From assembly GCA_964480365.1 (NCBI GenBank), contig CAYZPM010000007.1, forward strand, positions 1-64,000: DNA of 64,000 nucleotides, given 5' to 3'. Each line of letters opens with the position of its first letter. Positions within the stretch are counted from its first letter, which is position 1. This DNA is from CAIQPV01 sp964480365. GTDB taxonomy: Bacteria > Pseudomonadota > Gammaproteobacteria > Burkholderiales > Gallionellaceae. Positions 16,409 to 25,154 of this stretch are shown piece by piece. Position numbers and translations under genes: made by a program. Under the pieces are notes generated by a model. That model did no database searches and was not told where the DNA came from. It saw nothing but the letters and a program-made list of their open reading frames with translations.

Positions 16409-17263
16409 CTATTGATAGGAATGCATGGCCTTAATGAGTTCAGGCCACTCAGGTACAACATAACCCGTCGCTTCGCGGAAGCGATCCGCGTTTAGAGAGC
16501 GGTCGATCATCAGCGAACCATCCGGAATAATTTGTATTGACTTCCCATATATTTCGGCCACTAAACAAAGCAAGTCGTATTTCGAGATCGGCTTGGAGGC
16601 GACATGGTACATCCCGGACAGGTCTGGTCGCGGAATAATCACATCGCGTACAAGTTGCGCCAACACTGCCGTCGGCAATCCCGAATAAATCGCCTTGACG
16701 AACCCATTGCATTGCTGCTCCTGCGACAGAAACCAGCCTATCAAACTGTGCGCACCCTGCAACTCATGGCCGATAATGGATGTGCGCAAGGTAATCGCAT
16801 GCGAATAAGCCACCTCACCCAAAAATTTCGATTTTCCATACAGGTCTTCCGCATCGGATGGGTCGCTCTCGCGGTAACCACCCTTCTTGCCGGAAAAAAC
16901 GCAATCCGTACTCATATGCACAAGCCGCGCACCAACAAGATCACAGAGCTTGGCTAGGCGATGGGGTAACAACGAGTTGATCGGGATGGCCAGCAGCGGA
17001 TCATTGGCCTCTGCCAATTGCTTAACCAAGCCTATACAGTTCACCACGACATCTGGTCGCACTTGTGCGAACAGATTGACCACAGCGTCATAATTTTCAA
17101 CGTCGATACCTGCCACCAAGCGCCCGGCGATTTGGGGAGAGAAAAAACGGCTCGCCCCGACGGAACGAACGGTGCCAAAAACTTCATATTCTCCTTTCTC
17201 GCTCAAAACGCGAACCATCGCGTTTCCCAGCATTCCGCTTGCCCCCAATATCAGAACTCTCAT
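16409..17263 (-). CDS. RmlD-like sugar-nucleotide reductase (WbvR/FnlB role)
   Basis: A 284-aa RmlD-type SDR: RVLILGASGMLGNAMVRVL, DVVVNCIGLVKQLAEAN, STDCVFSGKKGGYRESD and the catalytic YGKSK. It fills the reductase slot between fnlA- and fnlC-like genes. It lacks the C-terminal cupin domain of CapF/WbjC/FnlB enzymes (about 370 aa), and so looks more like WbvR of the UDP-L-QuiNAc route. The ATG at 17263 (MRVLILG) was preferred over an in-frame GTG two codons earlier. That ATG overlaps the stop of a short upstream open frame. Confidence 0.78.
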   Translation of the reverse strand: MRVLILGASGMLGNAMVRVLSEKGEYEVFGTVRSVGASRFFSPQIAGRLVAGIDVENYDAVVNLFAQVRPDVVVNCIGLVKQLAEANDPLLAIPINSLLPHRLAKLCDLVGARLVHMSTDCVFSGKKGGYRESDPSDAEDLYGKSKFLGEVAYSHAITLRTSIIGHELQGAHSLIGWFLSQEQQCNGFVKAIYSGLPTAVLAQLVRDVIIPRPDLSGMYHVASKPISKYDLLCLVAEIYGKSIQIIPDGSLMIDRSLNADRFREATGYVVPEWPELIKAMHSYQ

Positions 17264-17367
17264 TGACACACCTTTTCCACCAATTTTCTGAGCCGCCCAT
17301 TCAGGCGCTCCAACAACATTTCACGCAAAAAATTTCCTCGAAATACTTTAAACACACTCTTGATTTC
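17260..17367 (-). pseudogene. Short open frame ending on the start codon of the RmlD-like gene (possible gene remnant)
   Basis: A 35-codon frame without a clear start ends ...LRKLVEKVCQ, and its TGA overlaps the ATG at 17263 (ATGA). The composition (FLREMLLERLNGRLRK) looks protein-like. It may be the leftover 3' end of a gene formerly upstream of the reductase. An open run of this length is also quite possible by chance, so the call is weak. Confidence 0.25.
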
Positions 17368-17419
17368 TCAATGCTATATTTTAATGATGGATGAAAGATT
17401 GCACCCAGCCTGGCAACTC

Positions 17420-18553
17420 TCAAAGCCTTCCCAACAACTCGCCGTAAAGCGCAAGCATTCCCTCCATAATCTTTTCGCTGGGAAAAAGTTCCAGTGCGCG
17501 CACACGAGCCGCATTCCCCATTTGTTGCCGCAATTCATTTCCCGTAATCAGCTTTAACAAGGCCTGTGTCAGTTCACTCACATCGCCCGCCGGAAACAAC
17601 AACCCCGTTTTGCCGTCTTCAATTGCATCAGTGATGCCATAAATACGTGAAGCCACAGCGGGCACGCCGCATGCTGCGGCTTCAATAATGGTCATTCCAA
17701 ATCCTTCGCGGTAACTTGGCAAGCAAAAAATATCTGCCGCCAGCATGTAACGTTCCGGTGTAGGCGTAAAGCTCACATAGTGCAGGCGGTCACTCTCAGC
17801 ATAGCAGATTTCCTGTATGCAACTAAAGGGCACATCTTCTTCAGCCCCCACCAGCAACAGCACTACGTCCACGTGGTATTTCGCAATTGCATCAAAGGCG
17901 ACCGCCAAATCCAGCATCCCCTTGTCGCGGTTGAGCCGTCCAACAAACAAAATCACCTTGGCCTCTTGGGAAATTCCCAAGTCGTGGCGGATCATTCGTC
18001 CGGCCTCCGTATCAGAATGAAAACGCAACGGATCGACCCCACAAACCGAACCTGCACCGATCACTTTTGTCTTGCCCGGTGGGAATATACCTTCTTTCAC
18101 CAAGAAGTCTTGCTGGGAAGGGCTAACTGCCAGAATATCTGTCGCAAGCAATCCGACTAATTGATCAATTAGTTTGAGTACTGTACGTCGCCACCCGCGC
18201 CGTGTTGCCCATACCTCGCCATGGAATGTGTTGATGCGTATCGGCACCCCAGCCAACCACGCAGCTAACATCCCGAGCAATCCGGTTTTAGGCATGTGTG
18301 AATGCACAAGATCAAATCGCTCTCGACGAAAAAGCTGGAATAGTTGAAACAAGACCCGTATGTCCCGCCAAGGCGAGGGCTTACGTTCGATGGGCAGTAG
18401 AATAAGGCGTGCGTTTAAGCCCTCAAGCAAGTGCATATCGGCAGAATTGCAAATAACCGTTACTTCATATTTATCCGCAGCCGCCTGGATGTGGCCACGC
18501 AAAAAGGTATGAACGACGGCGGGAATAGTTGCAACAAAGCAAAGCTTTTTCAT
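17420..18553 (-). CDS. GT4-family glycosyltransferase
   Basis: A 377-aa GT-B enzyme. The N-terminal domain starts MKKLCFVATIPAVVHTF and contains LVHSHMPKTGLLG. The C-terminal donor domain has ILFVGRLNRDKGMLDL and YREGFGMTIIEAAACGVPAV, the EX7E motif of retaining GT4 enzymes. The ATG at 18553 matches the family start; 19 further in-frame codons upstream are not conserved-looking. It resembles enzymes that add HexNAc residues to O-antigen intermediates. It lies 150 bp upstream of the RmlD-like gene. Confidence 0.78.
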   Translation of the reverse strand: MKKLCFVATIPAVVHTFLRGHIQAAADKYEVTVICNSADMHLLEGLNARLILLPIERKPSPWRDIRVLFQLFQLFRRERFDLVHSHMPKTGLLGMLAAWLAGVPIRINTFHGEVWATRRGWRRTVLKLIDQLVGLLATDILAVSPSQQDFLVKEGIFPPGKTKVIGAGSVCGVDPLRFHSDTEAGRMIRHDLGISQEAKVILFVGRLNRDKGMLDLAVAFDAIAKYHVDVVLLLVGAEEDVPFSCIQEICYAESDRLHYVSFTPTPERYMLAADIFCLPSYREGFGMTIIEAAACGVPAVASRIYGITDAIEDGKTGLLFPAGDVSELTQALLKLITGNELRQQMGNAARVRALELFPSEKIMEGMLALYGELLGRL

Positions 18554-18689
18554 TTCACTTAGTTCGATTTGAGATTCCACAACGCCCCTCTCGCAACAAC
18601 CTTCAAACAAGTGATCGCTATATATCCGGAAATGGGGTCACGTTGAGCGGAAAACGATTTCCGCAGGCAAGGTCATAATTGGGAAATCA

Positions 18690-19385
18690 TTATTCCTTCT
18701 TTATGGACTTAGCCCTAACGATCAGACTATACCCTCCCAAAAATTTGCAGGCCAATCTGCTGCCAAGCAAAAAATGCGCAAGGATGCGTGGTATAACAGC
18801 CAGCAATTGCCGAAAATTTCCGGGAGGCACTTTCAAAAAAGCAGGGGATAGCTTTGCCACCTCAATCTCATAGCCACAATCCGCCAAGGTGGCTTTCGCG
18901 CTCCACTCATTAAAATAATGAATGTGTCCAACCTCAGATCGAGCGTATGCAAGACCGCGTGTCATCAATTTCATGACGTTCATATCCATCGGGATTTTGA
19001 AGATAAAATATGACCCGTGTATTTTAAGCTTTTTCAAGAAACCGATATAGTCGCTTATGTGCTCAAAAACATCCAGACAAAGCACCGCATCAACTTGCTT
19101 TTCAGACTCAAGAACATCGGAACAGCAAAACGAAAGATTGGGTGAATCTTTTCCGTCCCAGAAATTTGCCGCATCGGTTGAAATGTCGTAACCGGTAAAT
19201 TGGATATCAGGAAAGTGTCCAGATAGGATTTTTATAATCTCACCTGCGCCACAACCAACCTCCAGAATTGATTTTGCAGGCAGGCCATTTAGCAATTCGA
19301 TAACTAAATTTGCTTTATAAGGACTATGCTCTTGATCCCAATTGGCGTTAGCCTTAAGGTATGTTCCATCACTATAAATATTCAT
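18690..19385 (-). CDS. Class I SAM-dependent methyltransferase
   Basis: A 231-aa methyltransferase with SAM motif I LEVGCGAGE at residues 41-49, an acidic TGYDIS after strand 2 and AVLCLDVFEHI as the motif II/III region. The start at 19385 (MNIYSDGTYLK) was chosen because similar proteins start with a short Asp/Trp-rich segment (NANWDQEHSPYKA). It is one of four or five methyltransferase-like genes in the locus, which may methylate sugars of the O-antigen or cap the chain. The substrate is unknown. Confidence 0.75.
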   Translation of the reverse strand: MNIYSDGTYLKANANWDQEHSPYKANLVIELLNGLPAKSILEVGCGAGEIIKILSGHFPDIQFTGYDISTDAANFWDGKDSPNLSFCCSDVLESEKQVDAVLCLDVFEHISDYIGFLKKLKIHGSYFIFKIPMDMNVMKLMTRGLAYARSEVGHIHYFNEWSAKATLADCGYEIEVAKLSPAFLKVPPGNFRQLLAVIPRILAHFLLGSRLACKFLGGYSLIVRAKSIKKE

Positions 19386-19574
19386 ATTTCCATTGTGACA
19401 AAGCAATTGAAATTTGTTATAAATCGCAAGACAATGCAATCACATTCTCGCCCTCCTTGCTGACGATGTTTGATGTCTTGGCTTTCAGCAAAATGATCTC
19501 ACCAAGACAAGTAAAACCAGATAGCGCCACCAATCATACTTCAGCTAATTTTTCTGTCATCTTTAAATATACCG

Positions 19575-20561
19575 TCAATTTCTTCTTAATGCTTGCAGAC
19601 GCAGTATGCCTACCTTGATCATGATTTTAATTTTCAGTGGCAGCAGTATTCTGCTCCTGTTGATGAATCGATTTCCGAGATACTTCATGTTTCTTATCAT
19701 GGTTGCCACCTTGCTACTATTCTGCTTGGCGTACTGTTCAGCCAAAATCCCTGCCTCATTGAATCCTCGGTTAAACATACGGGATGCCATCCTTGCATAA
19801 TACCTCACCAACGGTTTACCTGTGGCACGCATGATTTCTTGTGGATCCAATTCACGAATAAAATTTGAGAGCAGGTCATTACATTCCGCCATGGCGATGT
19901 CCGTCATCGTATGGCTGCCCTGATCCGGGTGGCTTCTGGACTTTACCAGTGCTTCCGGTATATGAACAAAAGAATACTCCTTTGCCATGCGGAACCATAA
20001 GTCATAATCTTGGGTTGTTCGCAGGCTTTCATTAAAGCCGCCCATTTTTTCAAACGCACTCCGTGGAATTAGCAAAGTGCATCCGTTTAAACTGTTATCG
20101 ACAGTAAGCCAATAGCGAAAGTGTTCCGGTGGAACGCCTTTCGAGCGACGTGGGGTTGAATTTTCAGGATTGGAGGTAAAAACAGAGTAATTACTATATA
20201 TAACGGCATTATCGTGCCCGATTTTGGACAAGGCGACTATTTCCTTTTCAACTTTATCCTTGGTGTATAGATCATCATGGCTTAGCCATGAGAAATAGTC
20301 CCCAGTCATTTCTGCAATAGCGCGATTCAGCGCCGATGCTACACCGCCGTTCTCCTTGGAAAAATAGCGAATCTTGTCTCCATAAGATAGCGCAATGCGC
20401 TCAGTTTCTCCCCCATCATTAGATCCATCGTTCACTACAACAATTTCAATGTTCGAATACGTTTGGGCAAGCGCACTATCAATGGCCTGACTTAAGTAAT
20501 TTGAACCGTTATAGACCGGAATAACGATAGATATTTTTGGTGTGGAATTCATCAAATTCAT
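19575..20561 (-). CDS. GT2-family glycosyltransferase
   Basis: The 328-aa protein has a canonical GT-A domain: KISIVIPVYNGSNYLSQAID, VVVNDGSNDGG and a DxD-type WLSHDDLY. Acceptor-side residues include TQDYDLWFRMAK (ED/Q-type catalytic loop). Its ATG overlaps the stop of the GT4 gene (ATGA), so the two are translationally coupled. It probably adds one residue of the O-antigen repeat. The donor is unknown. Confidence 0.8.
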   Translation of the reverse strand: MNLMNSTPKISIVIPVYNGSNYLSQAIDSALAQTYSNIEIVVVNDGSNDGGETERIALSYGDKIRYFSKENGGVASALNRAIAEMTGDYFSWLSHDDLYTKDKVEKEIVALSKIGHDNAVIYSNYSVFTSNPENSTPRRSKGVPPEHFRYWLTVDNSLNGCTLLIPRSAFEKMGGFNESLRTTQDYDLWFRMAKEYSFVHIPEALVKSRSHPDQGSHTMTDIAMAECNDLLSNFIRELDPQEIMRATGKPLVRYYARMASRMFNRGFNEAGILAEQYAKQNSSKVATMIRNMKYLGNRFINRSRILLPLKIKIMIKVGILRLQALRRN

Positions 20562-21760
20562 AGAGTGACATTCAAAAGCCTAGAGTACATATTGATGGCT
20601 TTTTGTTTAAGGAAATCGCCATCTAATCTCTCTTGCGCAACCCGCCAATTAATTTCTGCCGCCTTGCTCACCAACTCATCATCTGATAACGCCGTTCGTA
20701 TCGCCATTTCGATAATATCCGGGTCTTCTGGAGGAACAATCATCCCGCTTACTCCATGCTCAATCCACTCGTCGGCACAAGCTGTGCAACTCTGAATTGG
20801 GAAGGAACCCATTACCATGGCTTCAAGAAATGAAGTGCTGATCGCATCGCTGATACTCAGACCGATGGATACTCTGGCCTGCGCATGCAACGACAACATT
20901 TCCTGATGCTGCGTATTTTTTGGAATGATGCGAACAGATATGCCCGTTTCATCGGCAAATAATTCGGCAGCAATCTCCATATCTGGAGATGCCGAGTAAA
21001 TAGCAACCGTGTACCCCGCCAAAATATCCTCGCAACGGCTTAAAGACCTCAGCCCAACCAAGGCGCGGCCCGCCCAATTTTGATATCCTTTCAGCAAAAT
21101 CAACTTGCGTGCCGATGTCGGAATCCGGTTCCTTTCAATTTCCAATCTTGCCAAATCGAATCCCCCCGTATTGGGGAATACTGGCATTGTCGGCCCGTTG
21201 AAACCGAATTGTCTCGCCAGCTCGATATCCCTCTCACACTCACACGAGTAATAGTCGCAATTCGCAAGCACATCGATTATCTTTGCATTATGTTGTTGCA
21301 GTCTTCCAAAAAGAAAAATATCGCTTCCCCAATTCGTAACGACCCAAGTGGGAAACTTCCCCTTGTATAGTTTCTTTGCAGCCAACGTCAAATATCCTGC
21401 GGCTTGTATTTCCAAGGAATGAATAATATCGGGTTGTAGCCTGTTGATCACCCTTGCCAACTGCATAGACCTATGCGTTGTGAAATACTTATCAAGTATA
21501 TAGTTTCGGATTCTATCGATCCAAAGGGCAAGCTCCGACTGCGCGACTGGTTTCAAAACCCGCGCTGAAGATACGCGCTCACTGTAAAGTAGGTGATGAA
21601 CAGTAACATGGGCCATATCAAAATGGATGGCTTCGCCACCAAGGCTAGGAAACAAATGGACATCCCAACCCTGCCCATTTAATTGAGCTATCCATCTTGC
21701 AGTATGGATACTGTCAGGCATAGCCACAAAAAGGATTTTCTTCTTTTTCTTATTTATCAC
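20558..21760 (-). CDS. GT4-like glycosyltransferase (paralogue of the gene at 25155)
   Basis: A 400-aa GT-B protein starting with lysine-rich INKKKKKILFVAMPDSIHTA. It has HSLEIQAAGYLTLA, NWGSDIFLFGR in the acceptor domain and SFLEAMVMGSFPIQS in the donor domain (GT4 ExxxxxxxE region). The GTG at 21760 is preferred because GGGG lies 5 bases upstream; an in-frame GTG two codons earlier has no such spacing. The protein resembles the product of 25155-26375 along its length (shared SIHTAR, NWG-D, LEAMxMGSxPI). The sugar is unknown. Confidence 0.72.
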   Translation of the reverse strand: MINKKKKKILFVAMPDSIHTARWIAQLNGQGWDVHLFPSLGGEAIHFDMAHVTVHHLLYSERVSSARVLKPVAQSELALWIDRIRNYILDKYFTTHRSMQLARVINRLQPDIIHSLEIQAAGYLTLAAKKLYKGKFPTWVVTNWGSDIFLFGRLQQHNAKIIDVLANCDYYSCECERDIELARQFGFNGPTMPVFPNTGGFDLARLEIERNRIPTSARKLILLKGYQNWAGRALVGLRSLSRCEDILAGYTVAIYSASPDMEIAAELFADETGISVRIIPKNTQHQEMLSLHAQARVSIGLSISDAISTSFLEAMVMGSFPIQSCTACADEWIEHGVSGMIVPPEDPDIIEMAIRTALSDDELVSKAAEINWRVAQERLDGDFLKQKAINMYSRLLNVTL

Positions 21761-21858
21761 TGCCACCCCAAATGGAGAATTCTAAACTCATGGTAACCAT
21801 GCACCTGAAGCGCTAGCACACCTCCGACTATTCCGGACGGCCTTATCGAATTTATCAT
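21757..21858 (-). CDS. 33-codon open frame overlapping both neighbours (uncertain)
   Basis: ATG at 21858 overlaps the stop of the upstream transferase gene (ATGA) and its TGA overlaps the GTG start of the downstream GT4 gene (GTGA). The deduced peptide contains GGVLALQVHGYHEFRI, reminiscent of C-terminal beta-strands in concanavalin-like or DUF1080 proteins. It may be a remnant kept for translational coupling, a true small protein or chance. No close family can be named. Confidence 0.25.
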   Translation of the reverse strand: MINSIRPSGIVGGVLALQVHGYHEFRILHLGWQ

Positions 21859-23132
21859 TTAATTTTTTCCAATATGTTCGCGAAACTCTTTGCCACTTGC
21901 ACACCGCTAAAAAGCTGCTTGAATGCATCGTCGCACCAAGCCGCTTTTGAAGTATTCATTACGTGGTCGACTGCACCTTCAAGAGCATGTGAAATACCCG
22001 CGATGTCCGATGGGTGAGCATACCAACAACCAAGATTTTTGAGAACGTCCTCCGAGCCACCCGTGGGTACTATCCCTACAATAGGCGTATCAGCACCCAT
22101 ATAGTCTGACAGCTTGCTAGGCAAAAACAGATTTTGTCGAACATTCGCTTCGATTAACACCAGGATATCGGCATCGTACATTTTCTCAAGCGACTCCATA
22201 TACGTAACGTGGGGCACATGTGTGACCATTCCTGCGGGCAGCGCTTTTGCCGATGAACTCTCAAGCATTTCATGCGGGACAAATCCAACCAACTCGATAT
22301 GCAACCTATCTCTGAGTGCTGGCCGACGTTCCAACAATTTGTTGAGTGCATCGAATAGTGGTTCAGGCGAACGCCGTCCGAACAGCATCCCGATATATCT
22401 CAGTGTTACTCGTTCATTCTTTACCTTAGCTCGCTGCGGGAAAAGTGCACTATCAAAACAATGGGGAATTACTTCGCTCCTCGTTTCAAGAATAGCACCA
22501 TACTTTTCTATCATCAGACTCCGCGAATAGCTTGAGCTGTGGACGATGCAATCTGCGGCCTCGACGGTCTTCGGCTCTTGCCATTCGCTCCATATCTTCG
22601 CCAACATCCTTTGTTCAAGAGGATTTCCCGCCCACGGATCACTGAATTGCGCAAGCCAGCGCACGGCTGGGCGATTTTTTTTCAACTTCACCATAACGGG
22701 ATTAATCGAGTGAAATGGGGACCATGTCATGATGGTCTGGTATTGATTTAGATCCATTCCCATGAGCGTGCTGAATGCCTCATGCTGCAAGACAGACATA
22801 AGGTCTGGTGTCGTAGACAGCAGCCTGGAGCGGAATCTCAGCTTTCGAAGCAAACCATCTCGCGGTTGCAGCCGGGTGACGTTACGAAAGTATCTATCAA
22901 CATAAGGCAGCAAGCTTTCGTCATCACTCAAATACTTTGAAAATGATGCAGCGCAAAGTACATCTACTTCGTAGCCACAACGGGACAAAGCTGCCATAGG
23001 CTTAACTACCGCAGGGGTCATCTGGGTTTGCATCGGAGGAAACGCATAACTAAACAGCAGCAAACGTCCTTGAAATGTCACCGCAGGTTTGTGAACCGCA
23101 TTCTGCTCGTGTAAAGGCTGGATCGCCTCCAT
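21855..23132 (-). CDS. GT4-like glycosyltransferase
   Basis: A 425-aa protein with a GT-B layout. The N-terminal half begins LLLFSYAFPPMQTQMTPAVV and contains SDPWAGNPLEQR, a loop typical of WcaI/WbuB-like GT4 proteins. The C-terminal half has LRYIGMLFGRRSPEPLFDAL and LPSKLSDYMGADTPIVGI, matching the K-LxEYxxxGxPV donor site. It is soluble or peripheral. It lies between a methyltransferase and the GT4 gene and is probably in the same transcript. The sugar is unknown. Confidence 0.7.
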   Translation of the reverse strand: MEAIQPLHEQNAVHKPAVTFQGRLLLFSYAFPPMQTQMTPAVVKPMAALSRCGYEVDVLCAASFSKYLSDDESLLPYVDRYFRNVTRLQPRDGLLRKLRFRSRLLSTTPDLMSVLQHEAFSTLMGMDLNQYQTIMTWSPFHSINPVMVKLKKNRPAVRWLAQFSDPWAGNPLEQRMLAKIWSEWQEPKTVEAADCIVHSSSYSRSLMIEKYGAILETRSEVIPHCFDSALFPQRAKVKNERVTLRYIGMLFGRRSPEPLFDALNKLLERRPALRDRLHIELVGFVPHEMLESSSAKALPAGMVTHVPHVTYMESLEKMYDADILVLIEANVRQNLFLPSKLSDYMGADTPIVGIVPTGGSEDVLKNLGCWYAHPSDIAGISHALEGAVDHVMNTSKAAWCDDAFKQLFSGVQVAKSFANILEKIK

Positions 23133-23179
23133 CTATGCAATTCCCATTAAATGGCCTTCATGCCTGAATGGTGCACTCA

Positions 23180-23878
23180 TTACACAGCCTTCAACAGGTC
23201 TTGCACCTTCCATAAGCCCAAACTTTTATCTCCCCAACTCCCATCACCCTCGGTACATTTTTCATTGATAACCATCAACGGCTCAGGGAAGTTAAACGGC
23301 ATCAACTGCAAATTTAATGGTCTCCAGAGCCCCGTCCGGATATCAACATTGGTGTCACGGCCAGTAAAAGTAGTGGTAAGCAGATACACAGAACCACTGC
23401 GTTCAATATTGCGTAGCGCAGAGAAGATATCTTCAAAGGAAAGATGCACCAATACGTCACGGGAAAAAACAAGATCGACCATCGGCAATTCATCCTTGAC
23501 CAGGTCAAGCGTCATAAATCGACAACGATCATTGCTGTATAGCTCACTATTTCTCTGTATTATCTCCGGGACGATATCTGCGCCAATGTAGTCGACATCA
23601 ACGTTAGTTTCCTTCATCCAATGCCAGTCACCACAAGGTATGTCGATCATTGTTCTCGCATCAAGTTCCTTGATCAGCGCTGGCAGTTCGTGCCGAACCA
23701 CTGCTGTCTGAATGAGGTCGGAACCGGCTCCTGAACGGGAGTCCGAGTTGCCCCAGTAGTTGCTGCTGTAGATATCTCCGAATATCTCCCGCGCAGATCT
23801 GCCCCGCCTGCGCACTATTGCTGTTCCAATAATTACCATCTTAATTCTGGTAAGTAAACTTTTTAATGTCATGAGCAT
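23180..23878 (-). CDS. SAM-dependent methyltransferase-like protein
   Basis: The 232-aa protein has a class I fold: MIDIPCGDWHWM at residues 77-88 in the motif I place, DYIGADIV after strand 2 and VDLVFSRDVLVHLS at motif II/III. The GD instead of GxG in motif I places it in a divergent subgroup found in polysaccharide loci. A start 2 codons later (MTLKSLLTR) is equally possible. The upstream 184-bp gap (23879-24062) holds no convincing gene. It may methylate a sugar or the chain end. Confidence 0.68.
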   Translation of the reverse strand: MLMTLKSLLTRIKMVIIGTAIVRRRGRSAREIFGDIYSSNYWGNSDSRSGAGSDLIQTAVVRHELPALIKELDARTMIDIPCGDWHWMKETNVDVDYIGADIVPEIIQRNSELYSNDRCRFMTLDLVKDELPMVDLVFSRDVLVHLSFEDIFSALRNIERSGSVYLLTTTFTGRDTNVDIRTGLWRPLNLQLMPFNFPEPLMVINEKCTEGDGSWGDKSLGLWKVQDLLKAV

Positions 23879-24062
23879 TATCCGTTTCTACTGATTTACG
23901 TAAAATATCTTTAACAAACGTTGGCAATGCTTGCAAAATGGTTGCGGATTGAACGAAATCAGCTTCATCTACAGATCAAGATTTGCTGTCCTACCCCCAA
24001 AATATATTGTGGGAATATCCGGTGCTGAGACTTTAAGGGGAATCCCCAGAATATGCGTCAAA

Positions 24063-24989
24063 TCATGCCGCTTCTTTTTTAAACCATTCCGCATATTGGC
24101 GCACGCCCTCACGCCACGCCATTTTAGGCTGCCAGCCCCAGCTACAGAGGCGGCTAATGTCGGCGATGTAATGCAAAGGATCACCACTGCGCGAAGCTCC
24201 GGAGAATTGCGGAGCATCGCTCCTACCAAAGCAAACAAACAATTCGCTTAACAAATCTCGCACCAACACCCCTTGGCCCGATCCCCCATTAACAATTGGG
24301 CACTCTACGGAAGCACGTTCACCTGCTACCAATAACAGCGAGGCCGCATCATCAACTTGTAACCAATCCCGAGTTTCCATGCCGCTGCCAAAAAATGAAT
24401 TCCCGCCATTGCGGATTTTCATGCATGCATCCCACAGCAACTGCTTGCGCAGACCGATTCCGTAAACTGAAAACAAGCGAACAATCGCTACGGATAATCC
24501 GAAATGATGAGCGTAGGAGCAACACATCTCCTCGGAAATTCTTTTGTGCACACCATAAGGCGAAACTGGAGCGAGCGGATCAAACTCGGCAATCGGCAAT
24601 TTCTCGACCACCCCGTACACCCCGGCGCTGGACGGGTACACCACGCGCGCTTGTGGCGCGTGCAACCGGACGAATTCCAATACGGCAACCGTGGCATCCA
24701 CGGTGCGTTGAAAGTCTTGGTGAGGATGGATCATGGAAAACCCTACCGAACCACTGCCCGCGCAATGAACAATGACTTCCGGCAACCCTGCGTAAGTCAG
24801 CAGGGCATCCGTCGTAATGTCGGTTGCATGCCACTCTGAGATACCCCATTGCCGCCATTCCTCTCTCGCCCACGAACCGTGACCGATGCCAACCACCTGA
24901 CAACCTGCATTAGCAGAATGCTTGGCCACATTCCGTCCGATAAAACCATAAGCACCTGTTACTAGAACTGTTCTTGGCATTTTAGGCAT
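24063..24989 (-). CDS. NAD-dependent epimerase/dehydratase (extended SDR)
   Basis: A 308-aa SDR with VTGAYGFIGRNVAKH, VIVHCAGSGSVG, YPSSAGVYG and the catalytic YGVHKRISEE. The domain order fits UDP-glucose 4-epimerase-like and dTDP-sugar-modifying enzymes, but the substrate cannot be set. It is GC-richer than the genes to its right. A palindromic repeat lies just upstream. It would contribute one nucleotide-sugar step to the locus. Confidence 0.78.
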   Translation of the reverse strand: MPKMPRTVLVTGAYGFIGRNVAKHSANAGCQVVGIGHGSWAREEWRQWGISEWHATDITTDALLTYAGLPEVIVHCAGSGSVGFSMIHPHQDFQRTVDATVAVLEFVRLHAPQARVVYPSSAGVYGVVEKLPIAEFDPLAPVSPYGVHKRISEEMCCSYAHHFGLSVAIVRLFSVYGIGLRKQLLWDACMKIRNGGNSFFGSGMETRDWLQVDDAASLLLVAGERASVECPIVNGGSGQGVLVRDLLSELFVCFGRSDAPQFSGASRSGDPLHYIADISRLCSWGWQPKMAWREGVRQYAEWFKKEAA

Positions 24990-25044
24990 AAAAATATTTC
25001 TTCCCGTCGAAACCAGTACACAGCAATACCTTCCCCCCTCAGTC

Positions 25045-25087
25045 CCCCTTGTCAGGGGGAAGGCTTTAAGACTCCCCTGACAAGGGG
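25045..25087. repeat. Inverted-repeat element CCCCTTGTCAGGGG / CCCCTGACAAGGGG
   Basis: Two 14-bp arms that are exact reverse complements are separated by 15 bases. Each arm is itself nearly palindromic, and they are flanked by C- and G-rich tails. The element lies in the 165-bp gap upstream of the SDR gene at 24063. It resembles short GC-rich dispersed repeats rather than a terminator, since no T-run follows on either strand. Confidence 0.55.
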
Positions 25088-25154
25088 AGGTATGGAGAGG
25101 TTAGTTCGCAAAGATTCTGGTGTTACATGGTACTAGCGCGTTCAAAGTGCATAA

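Noticed and set aside
23879..24062. Two abutting minus-strand frames (ending RTANLDL and starting VDEADFVQSATI) as a decayed gene
   Set aside because: They would need a frameshift to join, no family is recognisable, and the second runs through the methyltransferase start. Chance openness is plausible.
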